41,945 nt of DNA from Agromyces tardus (lineage in GTDB: Bacteria; Actinomycetota; Actinomycetes; Actinomycetales; Microbacteriaceae), in assembly GCF_003710805.1 (NCBI RefSeq), contig NZ_RHHB01000027.1, forward strand, positions 1 to 41,945. Reading direction: 5' to 3'. The position numbers and the translations under genes were made by a program. Positions within the stretch are counted from its first letter, which is position 1; every line of letters starts with the position of its first letter. Under the pieces are notes generated by a model. It had not been told where the DNA came from, searched no databases, and was given only the letters and a program-made list of their open reading frames with translations. This document shows, piece after piece, positions 22,746 through 30,614 of the stretch.

Positions 22746-24653
22746 CTACAGCGTGAGCGAGCCGACGAGGCGGATCGTGCTGCCGCGCACGGCCTGGCCC
22801 GACTCGGGATCCTGCGACTTCACGGTCGCGACCGGCAGGAACAGGTCGGGCAGCTCGTAGCTCACCTCGAAGCCCGCGGCCGTGAGCGTGTCGATCGCCT
22901 CGGCCATGTTCTTTCCCACGACGTTCGGGACGTCGACGAGGTCGGGACCCTTCGACGGGGTGAGCACGACGACCGATCCGGGCTTCATCGGGTCCTCGGT
23001 CCACGTGGCGGTCTTCACGTGGTCGGCGGGCACCTCGTTGTCGAAGACGGGGTCCTCGAGCTGCACCTGCAGCCCGGCCTGGGTGAGCGTCGCCTGGGCC
23101 TCCGCCACCGGCAACCCCTCGACGGGCGGCACCGGGCCGACGGAGACGAGCAGGGTGAGCTTGCCCCGCTCGGGATACTCGGCAGCCACGGCGGCCCCGT
23201 CGGCGTCGAGCACGGCGATCACGGTTCCCGCCGCGACGTCCGCGGAGAACTGCTGGGCGTTCGTCTCGTTCACGCTGAAGTCGGCGAGCGCCGCGCGCGC
23301 ATCGGCCTCCGGTTTCCCGATCACGTCGGGCACGGGCAGGATCGTCGGACCGAGGGAGACGAAGAGCGTGACGGTGGAGCCCTTGCGCGCCTGCGCCCCG
23401 GCCTCGGGCGACGTGCCGGACACCTGCCCCTTCGGCACCACGGGATCGTTGCGCTGGTCGGTCTCGACGACGAAGCCGGCGCCTTCGAGCACCGCGGTGG
23501 CGTTCTCGGGCAGCATCGTCGCCGTCTTGGGCACCTCGGCGAGGGCGCCTGGCCCGGCGCCGAAGTACCAGCCGGTGCCCGCCGCGAGCCCGGTGAGCAG
23601 CAGCACGAGCGCGAGCAGCCAGTAGCCGCGACGGCGCCGCCGCTCGACGCTGCGGGTGAGGGCCGCGGCATCCTCACCGCTGTCGTCGTCCTCGACGGTC
23701 GTGACGAGCGGTGCACCGGCGGGAGCGAGCACCCTCGTCTCGGCCGTCGGTGCGTCGGCGAGCGGCGACAGGACGGTCGTGGACTGCGTCGGGGCGGCGG
23801 GAGCGCCACCGCGCAGCACGGGCTCGATCTCGCGCAGGCGGTCGAGCATGACGCGCGCGTCGGCCGGCCGCTCGTCGGGGTCGCGCGCCGTGGCCCAGAG
23901 CACGAGCTCGTCGAGCTCGTGCGGCACCGCGGGGTTCTTCGAGCTCGGGGTCGGCACCGTGTCGTTCGCGTGCTGGTAGGCGATCGACATGGGCGCCTCG
24001 CCCACGTACGGCTGCTCGCCCGTGAGCATCTCGTACATCATGATGCCGAGCGCGTAGATGTCGCTGCGGGCGTCGGCGACGCCACGCGTCACGAGCTCGG
24101 GGGAGAGGTACGCGATCGTGCCGAGGAGTGCCTGCCCGGTCGCGGTGTTCGCGGTCGCGGCCCGCGCGAGCCCGAAGTCGCCGAGCTTGATGCGACCGTC
24201 GTCGGCGAGCAGCACGTTCTCGGGTTTGAGGTCGCGGTGCACGATGCCGGCCTTGTGCGCCGCGGCGAGTCCCGAGAGCACGGCGTCGAGGATGTCGACG
24301 GTCTGCTCGGGCGTGAGCTTCTTGTAGTCCTTCAGCAGCTCGCGCAGGGTGATGCCGGGCAGGTACTCCATGACGAGGTACGCCATGTCGGCGTCCTGGC
24401 CCTGGTCGAAGACGTTGACGACGTTCGGGTGCGCGAGGCGCGCGGCCGACCGCGCCTCCTGCACGAACCGCGTCTTGAACGTGTTGTCGTCGGCGAGGTG
24501 GCCGTGCATGACCTTGATGGCGACCCGGCGCTCGAGGCGGAGGTCGGTCGCGAGGTACACCGTGGCCATGCCCCCGCGGGCGATCCGAGAGCGCACCTGA
24601 TAGCGGCCGTCGACGAGACGACCGATCATCGGATCTGCGGGCGCGGTGGTCAC
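22746..24653 (-). CDS. pknL: PASTA-domain Ser/Thr protein kinase, PknL-type
   Basis: A 635-aa transmembrane kinase. Kinase residues are all present: the Gly loop R-G-G-M-A-T-V-Y (26-33), Lys47, H-R-D at 139-141, D-F-G at 159-161 and S-P-E at 184-186. A Thr-rich juxtamembrane stretch, one transmembrane helix (344-366) and about four extracellular PASTA repeats (371-635) follow. PASTA repeats bind peptidoglycan fragments, so it senses wall state. Position next to an Rv2175c-like gene and a DAHP synthase identifies it with PknL, though M. tuberculosis PknL lacks PASTA repeats. The start is GTG 24653, 6 nt after TAGACT and without a ribosome site. Confidence 0.93.
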   Translation of the reverse strand: MTTAPADPMIGRLVDGRYQVRSRIARGGMATVYLATDLRLERRVAIKVMHGHLADDNTFKTRFVQEARSAARLAHPNVVNVFDQGQDADMAYLVMEYLPGITLRELLKDYKKLTPEQTVDILDAVLSGLAAAHKAGIVHRDLKPENVLLADDGRIKLGDFGLARAATANTATGQALLGTIAYLSPELVTRGVADARSDIYALGIMMYEMLTGEQPYVGEAPMSIAYQHANDTVPTPSSKNPAVPHELDELVLWATARDPDERPADARVMLDRLREIEPVLRGGAPAAPTQSTTVLSPLADAPTAETRVLAPAGAPLVTTVEDDDSGEDAAALTRSVERRRRRGYWLLALVLLLTGLAAGTGWYFGAGPGALAEVPKTATMLPENATAVLEGAGFVVETDQRNDPVVPKGQVSGTSPEAGAQARKGSTVTLFVSLGPTILPVPDVIGKPEADARAALADFSVNETNAQQFSADVAAGTVIAVLDADGAAVAAEYPERGKLTLLVSVGPVPPVEGLPVAEAQATLTQAGLQVQLEDPVFDNEVPADHVKTATWTEDPMKPGSVVVLTPSKGPDLVDVPNVVGKNMAEAIDTLTAAGFEVSYELPDLFLPVATVKSQDPESGQAVRGSTIRLVGSLTL

Positions 24654-24659
24654 CGTTCG

Positions 24660-24665
24660 AGTCTA
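24660..24665 (-). promoter_or_regulatory. Leaderless -10 box for pknL
   Basis: TAGACT on the minus strand with a 6-nt gap to GTG 24653. Confidence 0.55.
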
Positions 24666-24782
24666 CGAACTGCCATATGCCCCAAGTCGAACAAACGCCG
24701 GGGTGCCGTGGATCGCAATGGCATCGTGACACGCTCCAACCCGGTTCGCGGCCGTGTCGCCCGATTCACGCGCCGTGGCTCG

Positions 24783-26047
24783 TCAGCCGAGCTCCTCGAG
24801 CCAGGCCCGGGCGGATGCCGCCCACTTCGCGTAGTGGTCGGGGTGCGCGCTGCGCTGCACCGCCTGCGCCGCCTGGGTCAGCGTCATCGACTCCCAGCCG
24901 TCGATGTCGAGGAGGCCTGCGGTGCGGCCCGAGTTCGGATTCGACGGGCCCCCGTAGAAGGCGGTGGCGGCGCGTACGGGGTCGAGCACCTCCTCGGGCG
25001 TGCCCCACCCGGTGCTCGGCCGCTGCTGGAACAGGCCGAGCGAGTCCTGGTCGCCGTGGTGGAGGTTCCGGAGTCCCGACTCCTGCGCAGCGGCCGCGAG
25101 CGCGATCACGATGCCCTGGTCCGGCACGCCGAGCGACCGGCCGACCTCGATCACGATGCGCGCGGACGCGCGCATCTCGTCGGTGAGCGGCACGTTCACC
25201 GAGGCGACCGGCAGTGCCGCGACCGCCTGCGGCTCGGGTCGGCGGACGACGATGCGCTGCCCGATCGCGATGACCTCGGACCGGGCGATGGAGTTGAGGG
25301 CGAGCAGGTCCTCCACCTCCACGCCGGTGCGCTCGGCGATGCCGATGAGCGTGTCGCCGGCGACGACGACGTGCACCTCGGCACCCGTGTCGGGAGGCGG
25401 AGGCGGTGCGGCCGGAGCGGCTGCCCGGCATCCGCCGGCTGCGGGCTCGGCAGCACGATCGCCTGTCCCGGGAAGATGAGGCTCTGGCGGCTGAGGCCGT
25501 TCGCGCTCAGCACCTGGTCGATGCCGAGCCCGTGCGCGGCGGCGATGTCGGCGATGGTGTCGCCCGGGGCCACGATGTGCCGGGAGATCTCGGGGACCGC
25601 CGCCGGCGGCGGATCGTGCGTGATGTGGTCGCTGCCGGGGAGCGCGAGCCGCTGGCCGGGAAAGATGAGGCTCGACCAGCCGAGCCCGTTGATCGCGAGC
25701 ACCTCGGCCGTCGCGAGCCCGAAACGCTCGGCGATCGAGCTCACGGTGTCGCCGTCGGCGACGGTCACCTCCGACGGCACGGATGCGGCTGCGGCGACCG
25801 CGCCGGCGGCGGGTGTCGTCGCGGCGCGATGCTCCTTGCCCTTCGGCTGGCGCTTCGGCGGCTGGGGCGCCGCCTCGGCGGGCTGCGCGATGCCGAGCGT
25901 GATGCTCACCGTGCTCACGATCGCGAGCGGAACCGCGAGGAGGCGGCGGATGCGACGGGGCCGGGCGCCCGGCTCGGACTCGAGTGCGTGGTGTCGGCTG
26001 AATGGGGCGGGATCGCGCGGAGCCCGGGCATCGGAGTCGTACGCCAT
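24783..26047 (-). pseudogene. Secreted LysM / lysozyme-like wall protein, split by an apparent one-base frameshift
   Basis: Two overlapping frames encode one protein. Frame A starts at ATG 26047 (GGAGG 7 nt upstream) with a signal peptide (about residues 30-60, ending A-E-A-A), LysM 1 (about 92-137) and LysM 2 (about 155-199). It then becomes Ser/Arg-rich junk and stops at 25196. Frame B carries LysM 3 and a lysozyme-like domain (A-A-Q-E-S-G-L, S-L-G-L-F-Q-Q-R-P-S) and ends at 24783. The switch fits loss of one base in the CCC run at 25424-25426; restoring it gives a smooth Ala/Pro linker and a 421-aa protein. LysM binds peptidoglycan, so a wall hydrolase role is likely. A sequencing error, true inactivation and programmed -1 shift remain possible. 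Confidence 0.8.
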
Positions 26048-26174
26048 CGTTCCCCCTCCGCGAACATCCGTCAGCGGTCGAGCTCAACGTCGCACGGGGG
26101 AGGGGGCGAGTCAAACTCCCACGCGGCACTCGGCGAGACCCGCGGATGGGTTCCACCGTCCGGTCCCGTCGTGG

Positions 26175-26180
26175 CACTCT
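26175..26180 (+). promoter_or_regulatory. Candidate leaderless -10 box for the Rv2175c-like gene
   Basis: CACTCT, one base from TANNNT, ends 6 nt before GTG 26187. Confidence 0.35.
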
Positions 26181-26186
26181 TATGGG

Positions 26187-26525
26187 GTGACCGATGCCGA
26201 CCCGATCGACTGGCTGACCGTTCCCGACCTCGTCGAGCTGCTGGGGCAGAGCCCGAGCCGCATCCGGCGACTGATCGACGAGCGCTACCTGCTCGCCGCG
26301 CGCGTCGACGGCGTGCTGAAGGTGCCAGCACTCTTCCTCCGCGACGCCGCGCCGCTGCCGGAGCTGCACGGCACGGCGATCGTGCTCGCCGACGCGGGGT
26401 TCACCGACGCCGAGGCCCTCGAGTGGCTGATCGGCGTCGACGACAGCCTCGGCACCACGCCGATCGAGGCGCTGCGCGCGGGCCGCAAGTCCGAGGTGCG
26501 CCGCGTCGCCCAGGCCTTGGCCTGA
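26187..26525 (+). CDS. Rv2175c-like DNA-binding protein
   Basis: A 112-aa protein with an N-terminal helix-turn-helix, L-T-V-P-D-L-V-E-L-L-G-Q-S-P-S-R-I-R-R-L-I-D, then a small wing, V-D-G-V-L-K-V-P-A-L-F-L, and a helical C-terminus. Rv2175c of M. tuberculosis is a DNA-binding substrate of PknL, encoded beside it. Here the N-terminal extension that carries the Rv2175c phosphosite is missing; Thr2 and Thr11 are the only nearby threonines. Start GTG 26187 is by frame, conservation of W-L-T-V and the -10 like box. The LysM gene lies between it and pknL. Confidence 0.83.
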   Translation: MTDADPIDWLTVPDLVELLGQSPSRIRRLIDERYLLAARVDGVLKVPALFLRDAAPLPELHGTAIVLADAGFTDAEALEWLIGVDDSLGTTPIEALRAGRKSEVRRVAQALA

Positions 26526-26573
26526 CCGGTCCCGCGCTCGGCCCGAGCACCGCCATGGACGAGGGCGCGCCCC

Positions 26574-27686
26574 TCAGCTCGCCCGACGGGTGACGGCCCT
26601 CGCCATCGAACCGAGCTCGGCGCGTGCCTCGCGGCTGATCGGCGCATCCTCGAGCGCGGCCATCGCCCGGTCCATGTTGGTGGCGATCATGCGCTCGACC
26701 TCGTCGACGGCGCCGCACTCGCGGATGGTCTGCTGCAGCATCCGCACCTGCGCGCCGTCGAGCGACGGGTCGCCGAGCAGCTCGTCGAGGAGTCGCCGCT
26801 GCCCCGGCGCGAGCCGTTCCCGCGCGATCGCGACGAGGAGCGTGCGCTTGCCCTCGCGGAGGTCGTCACCCGCGGGCTTGCCCGTGACCTCGGGGTCGCC
26901 GTAGACACCGAGCAGGTCGTCGCGCAGCTGGAACGCGATGCCGAGCGGCAGGCCGAAGGAGCGGAGGCCGTCGAGCTGCGCCACGGAGCCGCCCGCGATC
27001 GCCGCGCCGATGGCGAGCGGTGCCTCGATGCTGTACTTCGCGGACTTGAAGATGACGACGCGCTCGGCCCGGGTGCGCTGCTGCTCCTCGGGCTGGGTGA
27101 GCCAGGCGCGCTCCTCGAGGATGTCGAGGTACTGGCCGGCGGTCACCTCGGTGCGCATCCGGTTGAACTCGGTGCGCGCCGCGCGCACCGCGCGGGGATC
27201 GCGCAGCGTCGCGAGCCCCTCGTCGAGGAGCTCGTCGCTCCAGCCGAGGAGGAGGTCGCCCAGCAGGATCGCGGAGGCGCGGCCGAAGTCGTCGCCGGCG
27301 CCCGCCCAGCCCGACTCGCCGTGCAGCGATTCGAAGAGCCGGTGCGCCGCAGGGGCGCCGCGGCGGGTGTCCGAGTTGTCGATGATGTCGTCGTGCACGA
27401 GGGCCGCCGCGTGGAAGATCTCGAGGGCGGATGCCGCGGAGACGACCGCGAATCGATCGCCCGTGTCACGTCCCGTGAGGGCGTCCGCGCCGCGTCCGCC
27501 GACGGCCTCCCAGCCCCAGTAGCAGAACAGCGCGCGGAACCGCTTCCCGCCGCTGAGAAACCGCTTTGAGAATGCGGCGAGCGGGTCGAGGTCGGGGCTG
27601 ATCGAGCGGAGAATGGAAGCGCGATCATCGAGGAATTCCTCGAGCCGATCGTGCACCAGATCGACGAGGCGGGGGACCGGGACCAT
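26574..27686 (-). CDS. Polyprenyl (geranylgeranyl/farnesyl) diphosphate synthase, IdsA2-type
   Basis: A 370-aa trans-prenyl diphosphate synthase. The first Asp-rich motif is D-D-I-I-D (99-103) and the second is D-D-L-L-G in Q-L-R-D-D-L-L-G-V-Y-G-D. G-G-K-R-F-R-A (46-52) binds the diphosphate. By position it matches idsA2 (Rv2173), linked to isoprenoid supply. The product length cannot be fixed from sequence. With crtE it gives the cell two such enzymes, perhaps one for general isoprenoids and one for pigment (inference). ATG 27686 lies 6 nt after TAGGCT, with no ribosome site. Confidence 0.9.
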   Translation of the reverse strand: MVPVPRLVDLVHDRLEEFLDDRASILRSISPDLDPLAAFSKRFLSGGKRFRALFCYWGWEAVGGRGADALTGRDTGDRFAVVSAASALEIFHAAALVHDDIIDNSDTRRGAPAAHRLFESLHGESGWAGAGDDFGRASAILLGDLLLGWSDELLDEGLATLRDPRAVRAARTEFNRMRTEVTAGQYLDILEERAWLTQPEEQQRTRAERVVIFKSAKYSIEAPLAIGAAIAGGSVAQLDGLRSFGLPLGIAFQLRDDLLGVYGDPEVTGKPAGDDLREGKRTLLVAIARERLAPGQRRLLDELLGDPSLDGAQVRMLQQTIRECGAVDEVERMIATNMDRAMAALEDAPISREARAELGSMARAVTRRAS

Positions 27687-27692
27687 CGTCCT

Positions 27693-27721
27693 AGCCTAGC
27701 GACGGCGCGGAGGCCTAGAAT
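27693..27721. promoter_or_regulatory. Divergent promoters for the prenyl synthase and DUF3040 genes
   Basis: TAGGCT on the minus strand (27693-27698) lies 6 nt before ATG 27686. TAGAAT on the plus strand (27716-27721) serves the DUF3040 gene with a leader holding AAGGAGG (27747-27753). The -35 position of each falls on the -10 box of the other. Confidence 0.55.
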
Positions 27722-27760
27722 GGCGTCACGAAGCGTCGGTCCCGAGAAGGAGGGAATGAG

Positions 27761-28141
27761 ATGCCGCTTTCAGAGCAGGAGCAGCGCCTTCTCGAGGAGA
27801 TGGAACGGAATCTCTACAAGAACGACGCCGACTTCGTCGCGACCGTCGGCGGGGCCGGTCGCGGTCGGCCCAATTACCGGTCCATCGTCCTGGGAATCCT
27901 CCTCGCCGTCGCCGGAGTCGCAGGGCTCATCGCGGGAGTGGCACTGCAGATCCTCGTCGTGGGCGTGCTCGGCTTCGCGTTGATGTTCGCCGGCGTCCTG
28001 ATCGCGATCACGCCCTCGAAGCGCGTCTCCGCATCCTCCATTCCGTCGGAGCCCAGCGCCCCGCGAGCCCGTCGTTCGGGCGGGGGATTCATGGATCGCC
28101 TGAACGACCGATGGGACCGCCGCCAGGACGGCCGCGACTAA
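27761..28141 (+). CDS. DUF3040 membrane protein
   Basis: A 126-aa protein of the actinobacterial DUF3040 family. The start M-P-L-S-E-Q-E-Q-R-L-L-E-E-M-E-R-N-L is the family signature. Two adjacent transmembrane helices (about 45-62 and 65-82) follow, then a charged cytoplasmic tail. The family is found before mraZ in many actinobacteria (Rv2169c in M. tuberculosis); the molecular role is not known. AAGGAGG is 7 nt before ATG 27761. A terminator follows at 28165. Confidence 0.88.
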   Translation: MPLSEQEQRLLEEMERNLYKNDADFVATVGGAGRGRPNYRSIVLGILLAVAGVAGLIAGVALQILVVGVLGFALMFAGVLIAITPSKRVSASSIPSEPSAPRARRSGGGFMDRLNDRWDRRQDGRD

Positions 28142-28164
28142 CCCCTCCACTTCGCACCACCACT

Positions 28165-28194
28165 GAACGGGTCGATCGGATGATCGGCCCGTTT
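28165..28194 (+). terminator. Terminator after the DUF3040 gene
   Basis: AACGGG-T-CGATC (28166-28177) pairs with GATCG-G-CCCGTT (28182-28193) around GGAT, a 12-bp stem with one T-G wobble, followed by T residues. It separates DUF3040 from the dcw cluster. Confidence 0.75.
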
Positions 28195-28472
28195 CGTCGT
28201 GTTCGGGGGCCGTCACTCGGTCGCTGAGCACGCCGGGAGGTGCCGGATCCGGGCGAACGGGACCGGAATCGACCCTGTGCGGCCGCCGACGCGCCCGGAA
28301 TCCTCCCCGGTGGCTCCGTTTCCTCCACCTCGCTCCACCCGCTGGATCCGCATGATTCCGGGGCTGCCCTGAGGAGATTCCCTGCGAGACCGCCCATCAT
28401 CGTGGATATGTGGATGGGAGTGGAGTAAAGTGGGGTTACCTGGTTCCTGGCCGGAGGAGTGGGGGTGATGCG
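28195..28472 (+). promoter_or_regulatory. mraZ upstream region with GTGG boxes and -10
   Basis: This 331-nt gene gap (28142-28472) holds the DUF3040 terminator and the mraZ promoter. GTGG occurs at 28402, 28410, 28420 and 28430; the last three repeat every 10 bp, one helical turn, as expected for MraZ boxes. The last box is preceded by AAA, giving AAAGTGG. A -10 like TAAAGT (28426-28431) lies within the boxes, so MraZ binding would block its own promoter. Two further boxes on the other strand (CCAC at 28325 and 28335) also have a 10-bp period. Between 28195 and 28320 I see nothing distinct. Confidence 0.7.
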
Positions 28473-28904
28473 GTGTTTCTTGGTACGTACGAGCCCAAGC
28501 TCGACGAGAAGGGTCGCGTCATTCTTCCGGCGAAGTTCCGGGAGGAGCTGTCGAACGGCCTCGTGCTCACGCGCGGGCAGGAGCGCTGCATCTACGTGTT
28601 CAGCGCGCGGGAGTTCGAGAGCATGAGCGAGAAGATCCGCCAGGCCCCGGTGACGAGCAAGCAGGCGCGCGACTACATGCGCGTCTTCCTCTCGGGGGCA
28701 TCCGCGGAGACCCCCGACAAGCAGAATCGCGTCACGATCCCCGCCATGCTCCGCAGCTATGCGGGCCTCGGCCGAGACCTCACGGTCATCGGCACGGGCA
28801 GCCGGGTGGAGATCTGGGATGCGACGGCGTGGCAGAGCTACCTCGCCGAGCAGGAGGCGGCCTTCGCGGAGACGGCGGAGGAGGTGATTCCCGGACTCTT
28901 CTGA
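28473..28904 (+). CDS. mraZ: Transcriptional regulator / division protein MraZ
   Basis: A 143-aa protein with two AbrB-like halves, each with a core: [13 protein letters not shown] and [12 protein letters not shown]. MraZ forms rings and binds spaced GTGG-type boxes in front of its own gene, controlling the dcw cluster. The family start [10 protein letters not shown] fits GTG 28473, with GGGGGTGA 4-5 nt upstream and GGAGGAG further up. The frame that begins at 28410 lies over the boxes and is rejected. Confidence 0.95.
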   Translation: MFLGTYEPKLDEKGRVILPAKFREELSNGLVLTRGQERCIYVFSAREFESMSEKIRQAPVTSKQARDYMRVFLSGASAETPDKQNRVTIPAMLRSYAGLGRDLTVIGTGSRVEIWDATAWQSYLAEQEAAFAETAEEVIPGLF

Positions 28905-28967
28905 GTCCCCGGGTTGCGACTCCCAGCCGTGCGCGCCTGATGCACTTCCCCGCACCAGGACGAACGG

Positions 28968-29960
28968 ATGGGGATCGGAGCCCGGGGCACGAGTCCCGAA
29001 CACATCATGGACATCGAACGCATTCACACCCCGGTCATGCTCGAACGGACGATCGAGCTGCTCGCCCCGGCCATCGACGGCGACGGCGCCGTGCTCGTCG
29101 ACGCCACGCTCGGCATGGGCGGGCACACCGCCGCATTCCTCGAGCGCTTCCCGAAGCTCACCGTCATCGGCCTCGACCGAGACACCGAGGCACTCGCGAT
29201 CGCCCGGCAGCGCCTCGCGCCGTTCGGCGATCGTGCGCGCTTCGTGCACACCGTGTACGACGGCATCGCCGACGCCGTGCGTTCCGAGGGGTTCCCCGAG
29301 GTGCAGGGCGTGCTGTTCGACCTCGGCGTCTCGTCGCTGCAGCTCGATCGTGCGGAACGGGGCTTCGCGTACTCGAAGGACGCCCCGCTCGACATGCGCA
29401 TGGACTCCACGAGCGGACGCACCGCGGCCGACGTGATCGCCGAGTCGAGCGAAGACGAACTGCGCCGCATGTTCTACGAGTACGGCGAGGAGAAGCTCGC
29501 CCCGCGGTACGCGAGGGCGATCGTTCGGGCCCGCGCCGAGCAGCCCATCACGCGTTCCGCGCAGCTGGTCGACATCATCAGCGCCGCGACGCCGGCCGCC
29601 GTGCAACGGGCCGGGCATCCGGCCAAGCGCGTGTTCCAGGCGCTGCGCATCGAGGTGAACGAGGAACTCTCGGTGCTCGCGCGTGCGATGCCCGCCGCCC
29701 TCGACACGCTCGCGGTCGGCGGCCGCATCGTCGTGCTCGCCTACCAGTCGCTCGAGGACCGCATCGTGAAGCGGGTCCTCCAGGCGGCGTCGTCGTCGAC
29801 GGCGCCGGCCGGGCTGCCCATGGAGCTGCCCGAGCACCGTCCGCAGTTCAAGCTCCTCGTGCGAGGGGCGGAACTCGCGAGCGAGACCGAGCAGGCGGAG
29901 AACCCGCGTGCGAAGCCGGTGCGACTTCGCGCCGCAGAACGAGTGAGGAGGCCGTCATGA
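28968..29960 (+). CDS. rsmH: 16S rRNA (cytosine-1402 N4) methyltransferase RsmH (MraW)
   Basis: A 330-aa S-adenosylmethionine methyltransferase acting on C1402 in the 30S decoding centre. It shows H-T-P-V-M-L near the start, the SAM motif [20 protein letters not shown], and P-L-D-M-R-M-D. AGGA lies 7 nt before ATG 28968. ATG 29007 (M-D-I-E-R) is possible but lacks a ribosome site. The stop overlaps ftsL as ATGA. Confidence 0.95.
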   Translation: MGIGARGTSPEHIMDIERIHTPVMLERTIELLAPAIDGDGAVLVDATLGMGGHTAAFLERFPKLTVIGLDRDTEALAIARQRLAPFGDRARFVHTVYDGIADAVRSEGFPEVQGVLFDLGVSSLQLDRAERGFAYSKDAPLDMRMDSTSGRTAADVIAESSEDELRRMFYEYGEEKLAPRYARAIVRARAEQPITRSAQLVDIISAATPAAVQRAGHPAKRVFQALRIEVNEELSVLARAMPAALDTLAVGGRIVVLAYQSLEDRIVKRVLQAASSSTAPAGLPMELPEHRPQFKLLVRGAELASETEQAENPRAKPVRLRAAERVRRPS

Positions 29961-30577
29961 GCGCACTGCCGGCCCAGACCAGGCCTCCGCGCGCGCGCGC
30001 GGCGCAACCGCGACCCGATCGTCGCACCACCAGCGCCGCCGCCGAGCCGCGCCTGCGCCCGGCACCCGACCGGGCACTCGGACGCGCGAAGCCGCGCCTC
30101 GTCTATGCGATCGTCGCCGTCGGGTCGATCGGGGTCATCGCCATCGCGCAGCTCCTGCTCTCGATCGCCATGACGCAGGGGGCCTACGAGCTCGACGGCT
30201 ACCAGATCCGCCAGGCGCAGCTCGCACGCGACGAGGCGAAGCTCTCCGAGGACCTCGACGGCGTCGAGTCGCCCCAGTTCCTCGCGGCGAACGCGGAGGC
30301 GCTCGGGATGGTGCCCAACTCCGACCCGGTGTACCTCCGGCTCTCCGACGGCGCGGTGCTCGGCGTGCCCACGGCGGCCGACGGCGGCGCCGTGGCATCC
30401 GGGCCGCTCGTCCCGAACTCGCTCATCGACGGCGTGCCGCTCGTCACCGAGCAGCAGGCGGCGCAGACTCCGAGTGGGGGACAGGGCGCGGGCATCGGCG
30501 CCGCGCCCGCCGCCGAGCCGGCGGCAACCACGCCCCCGGCCCCCGCAGAGGGGCTGCCGACTCCGGCCACCCACTGA
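29957..30577 (+). CDS. ftsL: FtsL-like cell division protein
   Basis: A 206-aa bitopic membrane protein. About 47 basic, Pro/Arg-rich cytoplasmic residues precede one transmembrane helix (48-71), then a short coiled coil ([13 protein letters not shown]) and a long Pro/Ala-rich outer tail. This plan and the position between rsmH and ftsI identify the FtsL component of the FtsQLB-FtsWI divisome complex, as Rv2164c in M. tuberculosis. GAGGAGG lies 5 nt before ATG 29957. Sequence conservation is low, as is usual for FtsL. Confidence 0.82.
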   Translation: MSALPAQTRPPRARAAQPRPDRRTTSAAAEPRLRPAPDRALGRAKPRLVYAIVAVGSIGVIAIAQLLLSIAMTQGAYELDGYQIRQAQLARDEAKLSEDLDGVESPQFLAANAEALGMVPNSDPVYLRLSDGAVLGVPTAADGGAVASGPLVPNSLIDGVPLVTEQQAAQTPSGGQGAGIGAAPAAEPAATTPPAPAEGLPTPATH

Positions 30578-30614
30578 CCCGACGACCACCACCGAGAAGC
30601 GAGGACGGCACCGG

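Noticed and set aside
25196..25426. Programmed -1 frameshift as the cause of the split LysM gene
   Set aside because: No X-XXY-YYZ slippery heptamer or following pseudoknot was evident at the switch; a lost base in the CCC run is simpler, though not proven.
28240..28428. 62-codon frame upstream of mraZ
   Set aside because: No start signal, low complexity, and it overlaps the GTGG box array.
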